Shown here piece after piece: positions 47,373-56,814 of a DNA stretch of 64,000 bases (the first letter of the stretch is position 1; each line of letters begins with the position of its first letter). Origin of the DNA: Curtobacterium sp. MCLR17_032 (GTDB lineage Bacteria > Actinomycetota > Actinomycetes > Actinomycetales > Microbacteriaceae); NCBI RefSeq assembly GCF_003234795.2, contig NZ_CP126268.1:1984001-2048000 (forward strand), in the 5' to 3' direction. The notes under the pieces were generated by a model that had not been told where the DNA came from, did no database searches, and saw only the letters and a program-made list of their open reading frames with translations. The position numbers were made by a program, and so were the translations under genes.

Positions 47373-48589
47373 CAGTTGCCCTCCTTCGTGGTGTCGGAGC
47401 CGTGCGTCGGGTCGGCGGCGGGGGTGGTCGCGTCGGCGGTGGCCGCGTCGAGCGGCTCCCCCTGCCGGCGGGCGAGCACCATGTCCCGGAAGCGGTCGAA
47501 GAGGTACATGCTGTCGTGCGGTCCGGCAGCGGCCTCGGGGTGGTACTGCACGCTGAACGCGGGGATGTCGAGCGCCCGGAGGCCCTCCACCACGTTGTCG
47601 TTCAGCGAGTAGTGCGAGACCTCGACGCGGCCGAAGCCGACCGGGGACTCGATGACCTGTCCGACGGGCGCGTCGACCGCGAAGCCGTGGTTCTGGCTCG
47701 TGATCTCGACCTTGCCGGTGGTGGTGTCGAGCACCGGCTGGTTGATGCCGCGGTGTCCGAAGGGCAGCTTGTAGGTGCCGAAGCCGAGCGCGCGGCCGAG
47801 CAGCTGGTTGCCGAAGCAGATCCCGAAGAACGGACGGCCGTCGCGGAGGCTCTCCTGCAGCAGGGTCACCTGCGCGTCGGAGGCCGACGGGTCGCCGGGG
47901 CCGTTCGAGTAGAAGAGCGCGTCGGGGTCGAGCTCGCGGAGCCGCTCGACCGTGACGTCCTGCGGCAGCACGTGCACCTCGAAGCCGCGCTCGGACAGGT
48001 AGCGGGTGGTCGACGACTTCACGCCGAGGTCGAGGACGGCCAGCGTGCCGATCCGTTCCCCGACCGGCTCGACGACGTACTCCTCGGCCGTGGAGACCTC
48101 GGCGGACAGGTTCTTGCCCGCCATGCCGGCCTGCTCGGTGACGACCCGGAGCTGCTCGTCGGCGTCGAGCGTGGCGTCGGCACCGCTGAACACGCCGCCC
48201 TTCATGGCGCCGGCGTCGCGGATGCGGCGGGTCAGGGACCGGGTGTCGATGCCGGAGATCCCGACGATGCCGTCGCGCACCAGGTGCTCGTCGAGCGAGG
48301 CATCCGCGCGGTGGTTCGAGACCACGCGGCTGGGGTCGCGGACGACGTAGCCGGCGACCCAGATGCGACGGGACTCGGGGTCCTCGTCGTTGACACCGGT
48401 GTTGCCGATGTGCGGCGCGGTCTGCACCACGATCTGCCCGGCGTAGGAGGGGTCGGTGAGGGTCTCCTGGTACCCGGTCATGCCGGTCGCGAAGACCACC
48501 TCGCCGAGCGTGCGCCCGCGGGCGCCGTAGGCCCAGCCGTCGTACCGGGTGCCGTCTTCGAGGACCAGTACGGCCCGTTCGCGTGTCAT
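47372..48589 (-). CDS. carA: Carbamoyl-phosphate synthase small chain
   Basis: CarA is the glutaminase subunit that supplies ammonia to CarB. The 405-residue protein has the N-terminal CPSase domain ([30 protein letters not shown]) and a class I amidotransferase with nucleophile in [12 protein letters not shown] and catalytic His-Glu in [10 protein letters not shown] 25-residue Thr/Ala/Asp-rich tail follows. The ATG at 48589 overlaps the stop of the small membrane gene. Confidence 0.97.
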   Translation of the reverse strand: MTRERAVLVLEDGTRYDGWAYGARGRTLGEVVFATGMTGYQETLTDPSYAGQIVVQTAPHIGNTGVNDEDPESRRIWVAGYVVRDPSRVVSNHRADASLDEHLVRDGIVGISGIDTRSLTRRIRDAGAMKGGVFSGADATLDADEQLRVVTEQAGMAGKNLSAEVSTAEEYVVEPVGERIGTLAVLDLGVKSSTTRYLSERGFEVHVLPQDVTVERLRELDPDALFYSNGPGDPSASDAQVTLLQESLRDGRPFFGICFGNQLLGRALGFGTYKLPFGHRGINQPVLDTTTGKVEITSQNHGFAVDAPVGQVIESPVGFGRVEVSHYSLNDNVVEGLRALDIPAFSVQYHPEAAAGPHDSMYLFDRFRDMVLARRQGEPLDAATADATTPAADPTHGSDTTKEGN

Positions 48590-49131
48590 GAGTTCGTCCC
48601 TTCGCCCGCGGTCTGCGGGGAGTCGTTCGTCGTCGCCAGTCCCTGCAGGGCGGTGAGCGCTTCCGCGTCGCCCTCCGGGAACCGGAAGTAGGTGTCGAGG
48701 TCCGTCGCTGCTGCGGCGCCGGTCGCCGTCCATCGCAGTCGGACCAGTCCCCCGGGCTCGACCACACGGTCGATGGCCCACGTGGCCCGGTCGGCGCCGC
48801 GGACGGCACTCCGGGCGATCCACCGGTCGTCCACACCGGCGTGGTGCAGCACGACACCGGTCGCGTGCACGGTCACCCCGCCGCGGCCACGGAAGCCGAG
48901 TCCGCCGGCGGTGATCCGTTCGAGCGGCTGGTCGGCGCGGGTCGTCGCGACGGTGAAGCCGTCCCACGACCCGGTCGCCGGACCGCGGTCGGCCGGCACC
49001 GGGACGGGAGGCACGGCCTCCGCCTGCCGTCGGCTGCGCGTCCGCCAGGTGCGGGCCATCGCGACGAACAGCGCGGCCACCGCGAGCAAGATGACCCCGC
49101 CGAGCAGCCAGCGTGCCGCGTCACCGCTCAT
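48586..49131 (-). CDS. Small membrane protein in the pyr operon, PH-like
   Basis: A 181-residue protein with one N-terminal membrane helix (about 8-25), a basic stretch ([10 protein letters not shown]) and a cytoplasmic beta-rich domain (about 55-165) resembling a bacterial PH-like fold. A membrane protein occupies the same slot between pyrC and carA in mycobacteria (Rv1382). The role is unknown; membrane anchoring or regulation of the CPSase complex would fit. The ATG at 49131 overlaps the pyrC stop, and the 3' end overlaps carA. Confidence 0.72.
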   Translation of the reverse strand: MSGDAARWLLGGVILLAVAALFVAMARTWRTRSRRQAEAVPPVPVPADRGPATGSWDGFTVATTRADQPLERITAGGLGFRGRGGVTVHATGVVLHHAGVDDRWIARSAVRGADRATWAIDRVVEPGGLVRLRWTATGAAAATDLDTYFRFPEGDAEALTALQGLATTNDSPQTAGEGTNS

Positions 49132-50483
49132 GCCGTCGCCACCCGTGCCGCCGCTGCCCGAGCGGCGACGGTCTCGCTGTCGACGAGCTGTCCGTCGAGG
49201 AGCGTGGGCATGCCGTGGTGGAAGGTCGCGACGACCCGGCCGGGCAGCGGCATGCCGAGGTAGGGCGAGTTCTGCGACTGCCCGTGCAGGTCGGCTGCCG
49301 AGAAGTCCCGGCTCGCGGCGGGGTCGTAGAGCGTGATCTCGGCCGGGGCGCCCTCGGCGATCGCGTGGCCGTGGCCCTCGACCTGGCCGATCCGGGCCGG
49401 GGCGCTCGAGAGCACCCGGGCGACGTCGGCCCAGTCGAGTCGACCGTCCTCGACCACGGCGGCGTGCACGACGCGCAGCGCGGACTCGAGGCCGACCATG
49501 CCGTTCGCGGCGGCCGGCCACTCGCAGTGCTTCGCCTCGGCCGGGTGCGGGGCGTGGTCCGTCGCGACGATGTCGATCGTGCCGTCGGCGAGGGCCGCGC
49601 GGAGCGCCTCGACGTCCTCGCGGCGGCGGAGCGGCGGGTTCACCTTGTAGCGGGCGTCGTAGCCCGGGGCGCCGTCGTGTCCGGCGATGAGGTCCTCGGT
49701 GAGCAGGAGGTGGTGCGGGGTGACCTCAGCGGTGACGTCGATGCCGCGGGCCTTCGCCCAGCGGATCACCTCGACGCTGCCCGCCGTGGAGACGTGGCAG
49801 ACGTGCAGTCGTGCGCCGACGTGCTCGGCGAGCAGGACGTCGCGGGCGATGATCGACTCCTCGGCCACGGCCGGCCACCCCGCCAGGCCGAGCTCCGAGG
49901 ACAGGCGGCCCTCGTTCATCTGCGCGCCGATGGTCAGGCGGGGCTCCTGCGCGTGCTGGGCGAGCACCCCGCCGAAGCCCTTGATGTACTCGAGCGCCCG
50001 ACGCATGAGCAGCGGGTCGGCGACGCACGAGCCGTCGTCGGAGAACACCCGGACCTTCGCGCGGGAGGTCGCCATCGCGCCGATCTCGGCCAGGTGCGTG
50101 CCCTGCAGTCCCTGCGAGACGGCACCGATCGGCCGGACGGTGACGTAACCGGCGTCGTCCCCGAGCGCCTGCACCTGCTCGACGACCCCGGCGGTGTCGG
50201 CGACCGGCGACGAGTTCGCCATCGCGTTCACTGCCGTGAAGCCGCCGGCGGCCGCGGCCCGCGAGCCGGACAGGACCGTCTCGGACTCCTCGTGGCCGGG
50301 CTCCCGGAGGTGCGTGTGCAGGTCGACCAGACCCGGCAGGGCGAGCAGCCCGTCGGCATCGACGACCGTGGCGCCGGCCGCGTCGAGACCGGACCCGACC
50401 GCGGTGACGAGCCGTCCCTCCAGGCGGATGTCGGCACGCGAGCCGTCGACCAGCTGCGCGCCACGGATCAGGTGTGCGGTCAT
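49128..50483 (-). CDS. pyrC: Dihydroorotase
   Basis: PyrC cyclises carbamoyl-aspartate to dihydroorotate. The 451-residue protein is a class I dihydroorotase of the amidohydrolase fold with zinc motif [28 protein letters not shown] and catalytic ATDHAPHP. The ATG overlaps the pyrB stop region, and the C-terminus overlaps the next gene. Confidence 0.97.
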   Translation of the reverse strand: MTAHLIRGAQLVDGSRADIRLEGRLVTAVGSGLDAAGATVVDADGLLALPGLVDLHTHLREPGHEESETVLSGSRAAAAGGFTAVNAMANSSPVADTAGVVEQVQALGDDAGYVTVRPIGAVSQGLQGTHLAEIGAMATSRAKVRVFSDDGSCVADPLLMRRALEYIKGFGGVLAQHAQEPRLTIGAQMNEGRLSSELGLAGWPAVAEESIIARDVLLAEHVGARLHVCHVSTAGSVEVIRWAKARGIDVTAEVTPHHLLLTEDLIAGHDGAPGYDARYKVNPPLRRREDVEALRAALADGTIDIVATDHAPHPAEAKHCEWPAAANGMVGLESALRVVHAAVVEDGRLDWADVARVLSSAPARIGQVEGHGHAIAEGAPAEITLYDPAASRDFSAADLHGQSQNSPYLGMPLPGRVVATFHHGMPTLLDGQLVDSETVAARAAAARVATA

Positions 50484-51439
50484 GCGACGGACTCCTTCTG
50501 CTGGTCACCGGTGAGGGCGAGGTAGAGCACGGCCATCCGGACCGAGACGCCGTTCGCGACCTGTTCGACGACCGTCGAACGGGCGTCGTCCGCGGCCACG
50601 CCGGCGATCTCGAGCCCGCGGTTCATCGGCCCCGGGTGCATCACGAGGGTGCGCTCCGGCAGCCGCGCGAAGCGGGCGGCGGTCAGGCCGAAGTGCCGCG
50701 TGTACTCGCGGGGGTTCGGGAAGAAGGCGTCGTTCATCCGCTCCTGCTGGATGCGGAGCGTCATCACGACGTCCGGGTCCTCGGCGAGGGCCGCGTCCAG
50801 GTCGTGGTGGACGGCGGCGCCGAACGGCCGGTCGACCGCGGGCAGCAGGGTCGGCGGGGCGGCGAAGGTGACGTGTGCGCCGAGCGTGCGGAGCAGCCAG
50901 GCGTTGCTCCGGGCGACGCGACTGTGCAGCACGTCGCCGACGATGAGCACCCGGACGCCGTCGAGTCCCTGGCCGCGGCTGTCCGCGCCGTGCAGGCGGC
51001 GGCGCATCGTGAACGCGTCGAGGAGCGCCTGCGTGGGGTGCTCGTGCGTGCCGTCGCCGGCGTTGACCACGGGCACGTCGATCCAGTCGGCCTCGGCGAG
51101 CACCCGGGGGGCGCCGGACGCGCCGTGCCGGATCACGATGCCGTCGATGCCCATAGCGTCGAGGGTCTGGACGGTGTCCTTGAGGGACTCGCCCTTCGAG
51201 ACGCTGGAGCCCTTCGCGGCGAAGTTGATGACGTCCGCGGACAGTCGCTTGGCGGCGGCCTCGAACGAGATGCGGGTGCGGGTCGAGTCCTCGAAGAAGA
51301 GGTTCACGATCGTCCGACCGCGGAGCGCCGGGAGCTTCCGGACCTCGCGCGTGTTGACCTCGGCCATCTCCTCGGCGACGTCGAGGATCCGCACGGCGTC
51401 GTCCCGCGACAGGTCGGCGGTGGAGAGCAGGTGCCTCAT
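50480..51439 (-). CDS. pyrB: Aspartate carbamoyltransferase catalytic subunit
   Basis: PyrB joins carbamoyl phosphate and aspartate. The 319-residue protein contains the carbamoyl-phosphate motif [40 protein letters not shown] and [10 protein letters not shown]. No regulatory PyrI subunit is present. It overlaps pyrR and pyrC by 4 bases each. Confidence 0.97.
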   Translation of the reverse strand: MRHLLSTADLSRDDAVRILDVAEEMAEVNTREVRKLPALRGRTIVNLFFEDSTRTRISFEAAAKRLSADVINFAAKGSSVSKGESLKDTVQTLDAMGIDGIVIRHGASGAPRVLAEADWIDVPVVNAGDGTHEHPTQALLDAFTMRRRLHGADSRGQGLDGVRVLIVGDVLHSRVARSNAWLLRTLGAHVTFAAPPTLLPAVDRPFGAAVHHDLDAALAEDPDVVMTLRIQQERMNDAFFPNPREYTRHFGLTAARFARLPERTLVMHPGPMNRGLEIAGVAADDARSTVVEQVANGVSVRMAVLYLALTGDQQKESVA

Positions 51440-52020
51440 GCCGCACCGCCCGGTTCCGTGCTGCCCTGTTCGATGACGACGTCGTCGACGCCGTCGGTCT
51501 CGGTCAGGTGCAGGGTGACCCGCTCGTCCCCGGCTGTCGGGAGGTTCTTGCCGACGTGGTCGGCGCGGATCGGCAGCTCGCGGTGGCCGCGGTCGACGAG
51601 GACCGCCAGCCGGACCGCACGGGGGCGTCCGATGCCCTGCAGTGCGTCGAGTGCCGCGCGGACGGTACGGCCCGAGTAGAGGACGTCGTCGACCAGGACG
51701 ACGACCTTGCCGTCGACACCGCCGGCCGGGATCACCGTCGGGTGCGGTGCGCGACCGATGCCGCGGCGCAGGTCGTCGCGGTACATCGTGACGTCGAGGG
51801 CGCCGACCCGCTCACTGCCGATGCCCCCGGTGGCGGACTCCCACCCGGGCTCGATGTCGGCGAGGATGCGTCCGAGCCGCTCGGCCAGGACGGCGCCGCG
51901 GGTCGGGATGCCGAGCAACACCAGGTCCGAGCCACCGTGGTTGGCCTCGAGGATCTCGTGTGCGATGCGCGTCAGAGCGCGCGTGATGTCGGGTTGCTGC
52001 AGGACCGTTCTGGTACCCAC
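51436..52020 (-). CDS. pyrR: PyrR bifunctional regulator / uracil phosphoribosyltransferase
   Basis: PyrR binds mRNA of the pyr operon in response to UMP, reducing expression, and has UPRT-type fold. The 194-residue protein contains the PRPP loop [21 protein letters not shown] and an RNA-binding N-terminal region. The GTG start at 52020 has AAGGAGGT a few bases upstream, directly abutting two tandem hairpins (52035-52069) that look like its own binding loops, so autoregulation at translation initiation is likely, as described for M. smegmatis PyrR. Confidence 0.95.
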   Translation of the reverse strand: MGTRTVLQQPDITRALTRIAHEILEANHGGSDLVLLGIPTRGAVLAERLGRILADIEPGWESATGGIGSERVGALDVTMYRDDLRRGIGRAPHPTVIPAGGVDGKVVVLVDDVLYSGRTVRAALDALQGIGRPRAVRLAVLVDRGHRELPIRADHVGKNLPTAGDERVTLHLTETDGVDDVVIEQGSTEPGGAA

Positions 52021-52024
52021 GCAG

Positions 52025-52069
52025 ACCTCCTTCCCCGTCTCTCTGGACGGCTCCCGTCTCTCAGGACGG
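52025..52069 (-). promoter_or_regulatory. Tandem PyrR-binding-loop-like hairpins and Shine-Dalgarno of pyrR
   Basis: On the minus strand two near-identical hairpins, CCGTCCTGAGAGACGG (52054-52069) and CCGTCCAGAGAGACGG (52035-52050), are spaced by 3 bases and followed 2 bases later by AAGGAGGT. Each loop carries the TCCNGAGAG-type sequence of known PyrR RNA-binding loops. Binding could block the ribosome site. Confidence 0.65.
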
Positions 52070-52095
52070 CTTCAAGGATGCTGACGGGTTCGAGC

Positions 52096-52548
52096 CTAGT
52101 GGGACTCCTGGTCCTCCGCGACAGTCCGACCGGACGGTCCACGACCACCGGCGACGGCGCCGAGGACGCCGTTCACGAAACCGGCCGAGTCGTCGGTGGA
52201 CAGCGACTGCGCGAGCTCGACGGCTTCGGCGATCGCGACCGCGTCGGGGACCTCCGGGTTGAACCGGAGCTCCCAGACGCCCATGCGCAGGATGCAGCGG
52301 TCGAGCACCGGCATGCGGGCGATCGCCCAACCCTGCGCGTGGTCGGTGATGACGTCGTCGATCTCGTAGCGGGCCTCGTCGATGCCCGTGACGATCTGCC
52401 GCGCGTAGTCCCAGCTGGAGGTACGCTCCGGCTGGTCGAGGTGGCGGACCGTCTCGGTCGCGAGGACGTCCGCGATCGGCAGCTCGCGCACCTCGGCCAC
52501 GTAGAGCATGTCGAGGGCGCGCTTGCGCGCCTTGGAACGAGCACTCAT
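52096..52548 (-). CDS. nusB: Transcription antitermination factor NusB
   Basis: NusB binds NusE and boxA RNA to prevent premature termination of rRNA transcription. The 150-residue all-helical protein starts SARSKARKRALDMLYVAEVR and has PDAVAIAEAVELAQSLSTDDSAGFVNGVLG, the family signature. It lies 11 bases after efp and 75 bases before pyrR, with no terminator before the PyrR hairpins. Confidence 0.95.
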   Translation of the reverse strand: MSARSKARKRALDMLYVAEVRELPIADVLATETVRHLDQPERTSSWDYARQIVTGIDEARYEIDDVITDHAQGWAIARMPVLDRCILRMGVWELRFNPEVPDAVAIAEAVELAQSLSTDDSAGFVNGVLGAVAGGRGPSGRTVAEDQESH

Positions 52549-52559
52549 CCGGTCAGCGC

Positions 52560-53120
52560 CTAGTCGTTGACGCGGCCGAGGTAGTTGCCGTCACGCGTGT
52601 CGACCTTGACCTTGGTGCCGCTCTCGAGGAAGAGCGGGACCTGGATCTGGTAGCCCGTGACGATCGTCGCCGGCTTGGTGCCACCGGAGGAACGGTCGCC
52701 CTGCAGGCCCGGCTCGGTCTCGATCGTGGTGACGATCGAGGTCGGGAGCTCGACGTAGAGCGGGTTGCCCTCGTTCATCGCGATGGTGACCTGCGCGGAC
52801 TCGAGCAGGAAGTTCTTCGCGTCGCCGACGACCGTCGACGGGACGTTGATCTGGTCGTAGGTGTCCTGGTCCATGAACACGTACGAGTCGCCGTCCTCGT
52901 AGAGGTACTGGTAGTCGCGGCGGTCCACCACGGCGGTCACGATCTTCGCGCCGGCGTTGAACGTGCGGTCGACGACCTTGCCCGACACGACGTTCTTGAG
53001 CTTGGTGCGCACGAAGGCGCCGCCCTTGCCCGGCTTCACGTGCTGGAACTCGACGACCGACCAGAGCTGCCCGTCGATGATGAGAACGGCGCCGTTCTTG
53101 ATGTCAGTGGTACTCGCCAT
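52560..53120 (-). CDS. efp: Elongation factor P
   Basis: EF-P relieves ribosome stalling at polyproline runs. The 186-residue three-domain protein has the tip loop [15 protein letters not shown], whose lysine is the modification site in some species, and a C-terminal [28 protein letters not shown] chose the ATG at 53120 with GGAAG five bases upstream; the longer frame extends into non-coding DNA. Confidence 0.97.
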   Translation of the reverse strand: MASTTDIKNGAVLIIDGQLWSVVEFQHVKPGKGGAFVRTKLKNVVSGKVVDRTFNAGAKIVTAVVDRRDYQYLYEDGDSYVFMDQDTYDQINVPSTVVGDAKNFLLESAQVTIAMNEGNPLYVELPTSIVTTIETEPGLQGDRSSGGTKPATIVTGYQIQVPLFLESGTKVKVDTRDGNYLGRVND

Positions 53121-53191
53121 TGGTCTTCCGTTCGATGGTGTTGTGAAGGTCTCACGGGCTCGTGGAGCCCCGGACGAGTGTAGCGGACGGG

Positions 53192-54883
53192 CTACTGCCG
53201 TCGGCGCGCGACCCAGGCGTCGATCGCCGCCCACACCAGCAGCACGACGCTGGTGCCACCGAGCAGGGCCCCGGCGACGAGCGTCGAGATGACCGCGGTC
53301 GGGCGGACCGGCTCGGCGAGGTACACCACGGACAGGAGGCCCGCCCCGGCTCCCAGGAGCACGAGCAGCACCCGACGGATCATGCCCGACACAGTCTGAC
53401 GGTCCCGGCGGTCGCTGAGCAGGCGGATGTTCACCGACAGCTTGCCGGCCTCCACCGCCTCGGTGATCTTGTCGATCCGCCGGGGCAGGCGGCGCGCCGA
53501 GGTGACGAGGCCGAACAGCTCGCGGACCAGGACGCTCCGGATCGCCGCTGGTCGCAGCTGGTCACGGATCTGCTCGGCGGCGAGTCCGCGCGACTCCTCG
53601 AGCAGGTCGAAGGACGGGGTCAGCGTGCGGAGCGTGCCCTCGAAGATCGCGAGCGCGCGGGCCGCCGCCACGAAGTCCGCCGGGGCGCGGAGCCGGTAGC
53701 GGCCGAAGACCTCGACGGCGTCGTCGACCGTCTCGACGCCGATCCGGGCGCCCGGACCGAGCTCCTCGGCGACGAACCGGGCCATGTCCCGACGGAAGTC
53801 CGCCTCGTCCTCCACGTTCTGGACCGGCGCCATCCGGAGCACCGTGTCGGCGATCCGCGCGGTGTCGTCCTGCAGGTACGCGGCCAACAGTTCCTGGACC
53901 GTGTCCCGGAGACCCGGGTCGAGCCTCCCGACCGATCCGAAGTCGATGAGCGCGGGCCGCCCGTCGGGCAGCACCAGCACGTTCCCCGGGTGCAGGTCCG
54001 CGTGGTATACGCCGTCGAAGACGACCTGGCGGAGGAACGAGCGGAGGATCGAGCGCATCGGCTCGTCGAGGTCGCGGTCCGAGCGCTCGGCGCGGATCGC
54101 GCTGAGCGTGTCGCCCTCCAGGAACTCCATCACGAGCACGCGGCGGCTCGACAGGTCTCGGTACGGCTCCGGGAACCGGACCTCGTCGGGCCGGGCGCTG
54201 CGGGCCTGGGCGGCGCGGAGCGACTCGAGGTTCCGGAGCTCGGCCGAGAAGTCCACCTGCCGGATCAGGTCGGCGCCGTACTGTTCGGCAACCTGGACGA
54301 TCCCGAGCTGGCGGGCCTGGGCCGAGGTCCGGGTCAGGAACCGCACGGCCCGGAGCGCGATGTCGACGTCTCGGCGGACGGCCACGTCGATGCCCGGGCG
54401 CTGGACCTTCACGGCCACCGCGGTTCCGTCGGTGAGCCGCGCACGGTGCACCTGCGCGATCGACGCCGCGGCGAGCGGCTCGGGGTCGAAGGACGCGAAC
54501 ACCCGGTCCACCGGCGCACCGAGTTCGGCCTCGAGCAAGGCCGTGACCTCCTCGGGCGCGGCGGGACGGACGTTCCGCTGCAGGTGCGCGAGTTCCTCGG
54601 TCCACTCCTCCGGCAGCAGGTCGTCGCGGGTCGAGAGCAGCTGGCCCATCTTCACGAACCCGCCGCCGGCCTCCTCGAGCGCACGGCGGAGGTGGTCGGC
54701 CTGGCTGCGGCGGAGCTCGGACGTCGCCGGGTCGTGCGAGAAGTCGAGTCGCCGGAAGGGCAGCAGCGCGTGCCGTCGGGCGATGCCGAGGACCTCTGCG
54801 AAGCGTCGGCCCCGACTCCGGAACCCCGCGGGTTCCTGACGTTGCTGGGGGGAGAAGTCGCTGAGGCGGGGCGGGTTGGGCAC
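53192..54883 (-). CDS. ABC1/UbiB-family atypical kinase
   Basis: The 563-residue protein belongs to the UbiB/ADCK family of atypical kinase-like ATPases linked to quinone and lipid metabolism. It shows the family KxGQ motif ([11 protein letters not shown]), ATP-lysine VAVKVQRPG, catalytic HADLHPGNV and metal-binding LIDFGSVG, and two C-terminal membrane helices (about 500-555). I prefer the GTG at 54883 ([10 protein letters not shown]) over the GTG at 54940, because the extra codons include rare GGA, CGT, AGG and ACT, and GGAG precedes 54883. It follows aroB; in menaquinone users such as this group the target may be menaquinone (inference). Confidence 0.85.
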   Translation of the reverse strand: MPNPPRLSDFSPQQRQEPAGFRSRGRRFAEVLGIARRHALLPFRRLDFSHDPATSELRRSQADHLRRALEEAGGGFVKMGQLLSTRDDLLPEEWTEELAHLQRNVRPAAPEEVTALLEAELGAPVDRVFASFDPEPLAAASIAQVHRARLTDGTAVAVKVQRPGIDVAVRRDVDIALRAVRFLTRTSAQARQLGIVQVAEQYGADLIRQVDFSAELRNLESLRAAQARSARPDEVRFPEPYRDLSSRRVLVMEFLEGDTLSAIRAERSDRDLDEPMRSILRSFLRQVVFDGVYHADLHPGNVLVLPDGRPALIDFGSVGRLDPGLRDTVQELLAAYLQDDTARIADTVLRMAPVQNVEDEADFRRDMARFVAEELGPGARIGVETVDDAVEVFGRYRLRAPADFVAAARALAIFEGTLRTLTPSFDLLEESRGLAAEQIRDQLRPAAIRSVLVRELFGLVTSARRLPRRIDKITEAVEAGKLSVNIRLLSDRRDRQTVSGMIRRVLLVLLGAGAGLLSVVYLAEPVRPTAVISTLVAGALLGGTSVVLLVWAAIDAWVARRRQ

Positions 54884-54957
54884 GATGCCAGTCTGCTCCG
54901 CGGGCCTGGGGTCCAGCGGGGCACGCTGCGGTCCCGGCACCGGCCCGGGTCACACGC

Positions 54958-56055
54958 TCAGGCGCCGACCTCCTGGTAGGCGGTGAAGAGCAGGTGGTCC
55001 TCGGGACCCTCGAGCGTCACGGGCTTGCCGACCGCGTCGAGGATGATGAAGCGGAGCATGCCGGCCCGTGCCTTCTTGTCGCGGCGCATGGTCGCGAGCA
55101 GGCTCTGCCAGCGGCCGAGCGGGTACGTCGTCGGCAGGGACAGCGAGTCCAGGATCGAGCGGTGCCGGTCGACCGTGGCGTCGTCCAGGTGCCCGGTGAG
55201 CCGTGCGAGCTCGGCGGCGAACACCATGCCGACCGCGACCGCCGCACCGTGCCGCCACTGGTACCGCTCGGCGTGCTCGATCGCGTGGCCGAGGGTGTGG
55301 CCGTAGTTGAGGACCTCGCGGCGACCCTGCTCGGTGAAGTCCTCCGACACGACCTGTGCCTTCAGCTCGATCGCGAGCTCGACCACGCGCCGGAACTCCG
55401 GGGTCGTCGGGTCGGTCACGCGGTCGACGTCCGCCTCGATCACGTCGAGGATCTCGGGCACCGCGATGAAGCCGGCCTTCACGATCTCGGCGAAGCCCGC
55501 CAGGATCTCGTTGCGCGGCAGGCTGCGGAGCAGGTCGAGGTCGCCGACCACGGCGCGCGGGGCCGCGAAGGCGCCGACCAGGTTCTTGCCCTCGTTCGTG
55601 TTGATGCCGGTCTTGCCGCCGACGCTGGCGTCGACGAGGCCGAGGACGGTGGTCGGCATCGACAGGTACGGCACGCCGCGCAGCCAGGTGGCGGCGACGA
55701 ACCCGGCGAGGTCGGTGACCGCGCCGCCACCGAGGCCGATCACGGCATCGGTGCGGGTGAAGTCCGACTGGCCCATGACCTGCCAGCAGAACGAGGCGAC
55801 CTCGATGCGCTTGGCGGCCTCGGCGTCGGGCACCTCGGCGATGAGGGCTTCGAGCCCGGCGCCGACGAGCAGCTGGCGGAGGTCCTCGGCACGGGCACCC
55901 AGGGTCGGGGCATGCACGATGAGCACCTTCGCCACACGCGGGCCGAGCAGGGCGGGGACCGAGGCGAGCAGCCCGTTGCCGATCGCGACGACGTAGCCGC
56001 CCTCACCGCCGACGCGGATCTCGGTGGTGCCTTCGGGCAGGGTCGACTCGGTCAC
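54958..56055 (-). CDS. aroB: 3-dehydroquinate synthase
   Basis: AroB converts DAHP to 3-dehydroquinate with NAD and a divalent metal in the shikimate pathway. The 365-residue protein has GLGGGAVTDLAGFVAATWLRG, SVGGKTGIN and metal-ligand region NYGHTLGHAIE. The GTG start overlaps the aroK stop, so AroK and AroB are translationally coupled. Confidence 0.96.
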   Translation of the reverse strand: MTESTLPEGTTEIRVGGEGGYVVAIGNGLLASVPALLGPRVAKVLIVHAPTLGARAEDLRQLLVGAGLEALIAEVPDAEAAKRIEVASFCWQVMGQSDFTRTDAVIGLGGGAVTDLAGFVAATWLRGVPYLSMPTTVLGLVDASVGGKTGINTNEGKNLVGAFAAPRAVVGDLDLLRSLPRNEILAGFAEIVKAGFIAVPEILDVIEADVDRVTDPTTPEFRRVVELAIELKAQVVSEDFTEQGRREVLNYGHTLGHAIEHAERYQWRHGAAVAVGMVFAAELARLTGHLDDATVDRHRSILDSLSLPTTYPLGRWQSLLATMRRDKKARAGMLRFIILDAVGKPVTLEGPEDHLLFTAYQEVGA

Positions 56056-56696
56056 GGTGCTCCTTCGTCGGAGGTGGGTGCTGCGGGGCTGGGTGCTGCG
56101 GGACCGGCTGTTGCGCTACCGGGTGCTGCGGGACCGGGTGCTGCGGTACCGGGTGCTGCGGGCGTCGGTTCCGCGTCGCTGCCCGGGGTGCTGCGGACCC
56201 AGGCGACGATGTCCTCGGCGACCCGGGACATCGGCCGGCGTGAGGTGTCGAACACGGCGTGGGCCAGCTCCGCGTAGGTGTCGGCCCGCTCGTCGAGGAT
56301 GCGCTGCCACGCCGTGATGCCACCCGCGGCGATCAGCGGGCGGTCACTCCCGACGATCCGTGCGGCGACCGCCTCGGCCGTCACGGTGAGCAGGACGACG
56401 TGCGCCCCGGCCATCGCGGCGCGGGTGTCCGGGTGCATGACCGCTCCCCCGCCGACCGACACGACGCCGCCGGTCTGCACGGCCTGACGGACCGCTGCGG
56501 CCTCGAGTTCGCGGAACGCCGGCTCACCGTGCTCGGCGAAGAACTGCGGGAGCGGACCGTGCTCGCGGACGATCACCCGGTCGGTGTCGGTGAACGGGAC
56601 GCCGAGGGCCTTCGCGACCCGGCGACCGACGCTCGACTTGCCGGCACCCATCGGACCGATCACGACGATCGGCGCTGCGGTCGACCCCTGGAGCAT
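56052..56696 (-). CDS. aroK: Shikimate kinase
   Basis: AroK phosphorylates shikimate with ATP. The protein has P-loop IGPMGAGKSSVGRR, shikimate-binding DTDRVI and VSVGGGAVM, and lid residues SDRPL. The start is the ATG at 56696, since GGGAGG lies 9 bases upstream of it but only one base before the alternative ATG at 56705. The last 35 or so residues are an AAPGx repeat tail not found in the core enzyme. A terminator and tandem repeat separate it from mltG. Confidence 0.93.
   Translation of the reverse strand: MLQGSTAAPIVVIGPMGAGKSSVGRRVAKALGVPFTDTDRVIVREHGPLPQFFAEHGEPAFRELEAAAVRQAVQTGGVVSVGGGAVMHPDTRAAMAGAHVVLLTVTAEAVAARIVGSDRPLIAAGGITAWQRILDERADTYAELAHAVFDTSRRPMSRVAEDIVAWVRSTPGSDAEPTPAAPGTAAPGPAAPGSATAGPAAPSPAAPTSDEGAP
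56077..56166. repeat. Six tandem 15-bp repeats in the aroK 3' end
   Basis: Units beginning GGTGCTGCG recur every 15 bases at 56077, 56092, 56107 (diverged), 56122, 56137 and 56152, encoding the AAPGx tail of AroK. In-frame unit length allows copy-number change without frameshift. Confidence 0.85.
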
Positions 56697-56718
56697 GACG
56701 ACCATCCTCCCACAGCGA

Positions 56719-56768
56719 CGACGGGCGGCGTCCGGTGCCCCGTGCGGGACACCGACCGCCGCCCGTCG
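56719..56768 (-). terminator. mltG terminator
   Basis: CGACGGGCGGCG (56719-56730) pairs perfectly with CGCCGCCCGTCG (56757-56768), with further partial pairing in the 26-base loop. It lies about 50 bases after the mltG stop, separating it from aroK. Confidence 0.65.
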
Positions 56769-56804
56769 CGTGGTCGTGCTGGTGGTCGCGTGGTCGTACT
56801 GGTG
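56765..56804. repeat. 20-bp tandem duplication in the mltG-aroK gap
   Basis: GTCGCGTGGTCGTGCTGGTG (56765-56784) is followed immediately by a copy differing at one base (56785-56804). It overlaps the end of the terminator stem and lies 11 bases from the mltG stop. Confidence 0.85.
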
Positions 56805-56814
56805 GTCCGAGTGC

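Noticed and set aside
43821..47612. A 1263-residue plus-strand open frame opposite carB
   Set aside because: It lies wholly antisense to carB and pyrF, whose products are full-length and conserved. Long antisense frames are expected in GC-rich DNA with strong third-codon bias; no recognisable domain is present.
53192..54940. Start of the UbiB-family gene at the GTG at 54940
   Set aside because: The extra 19 codons use several codons rare in this genome and lack a ribosome site; the GTG at 54883 is preferred, although the longer form cannot be excluded.
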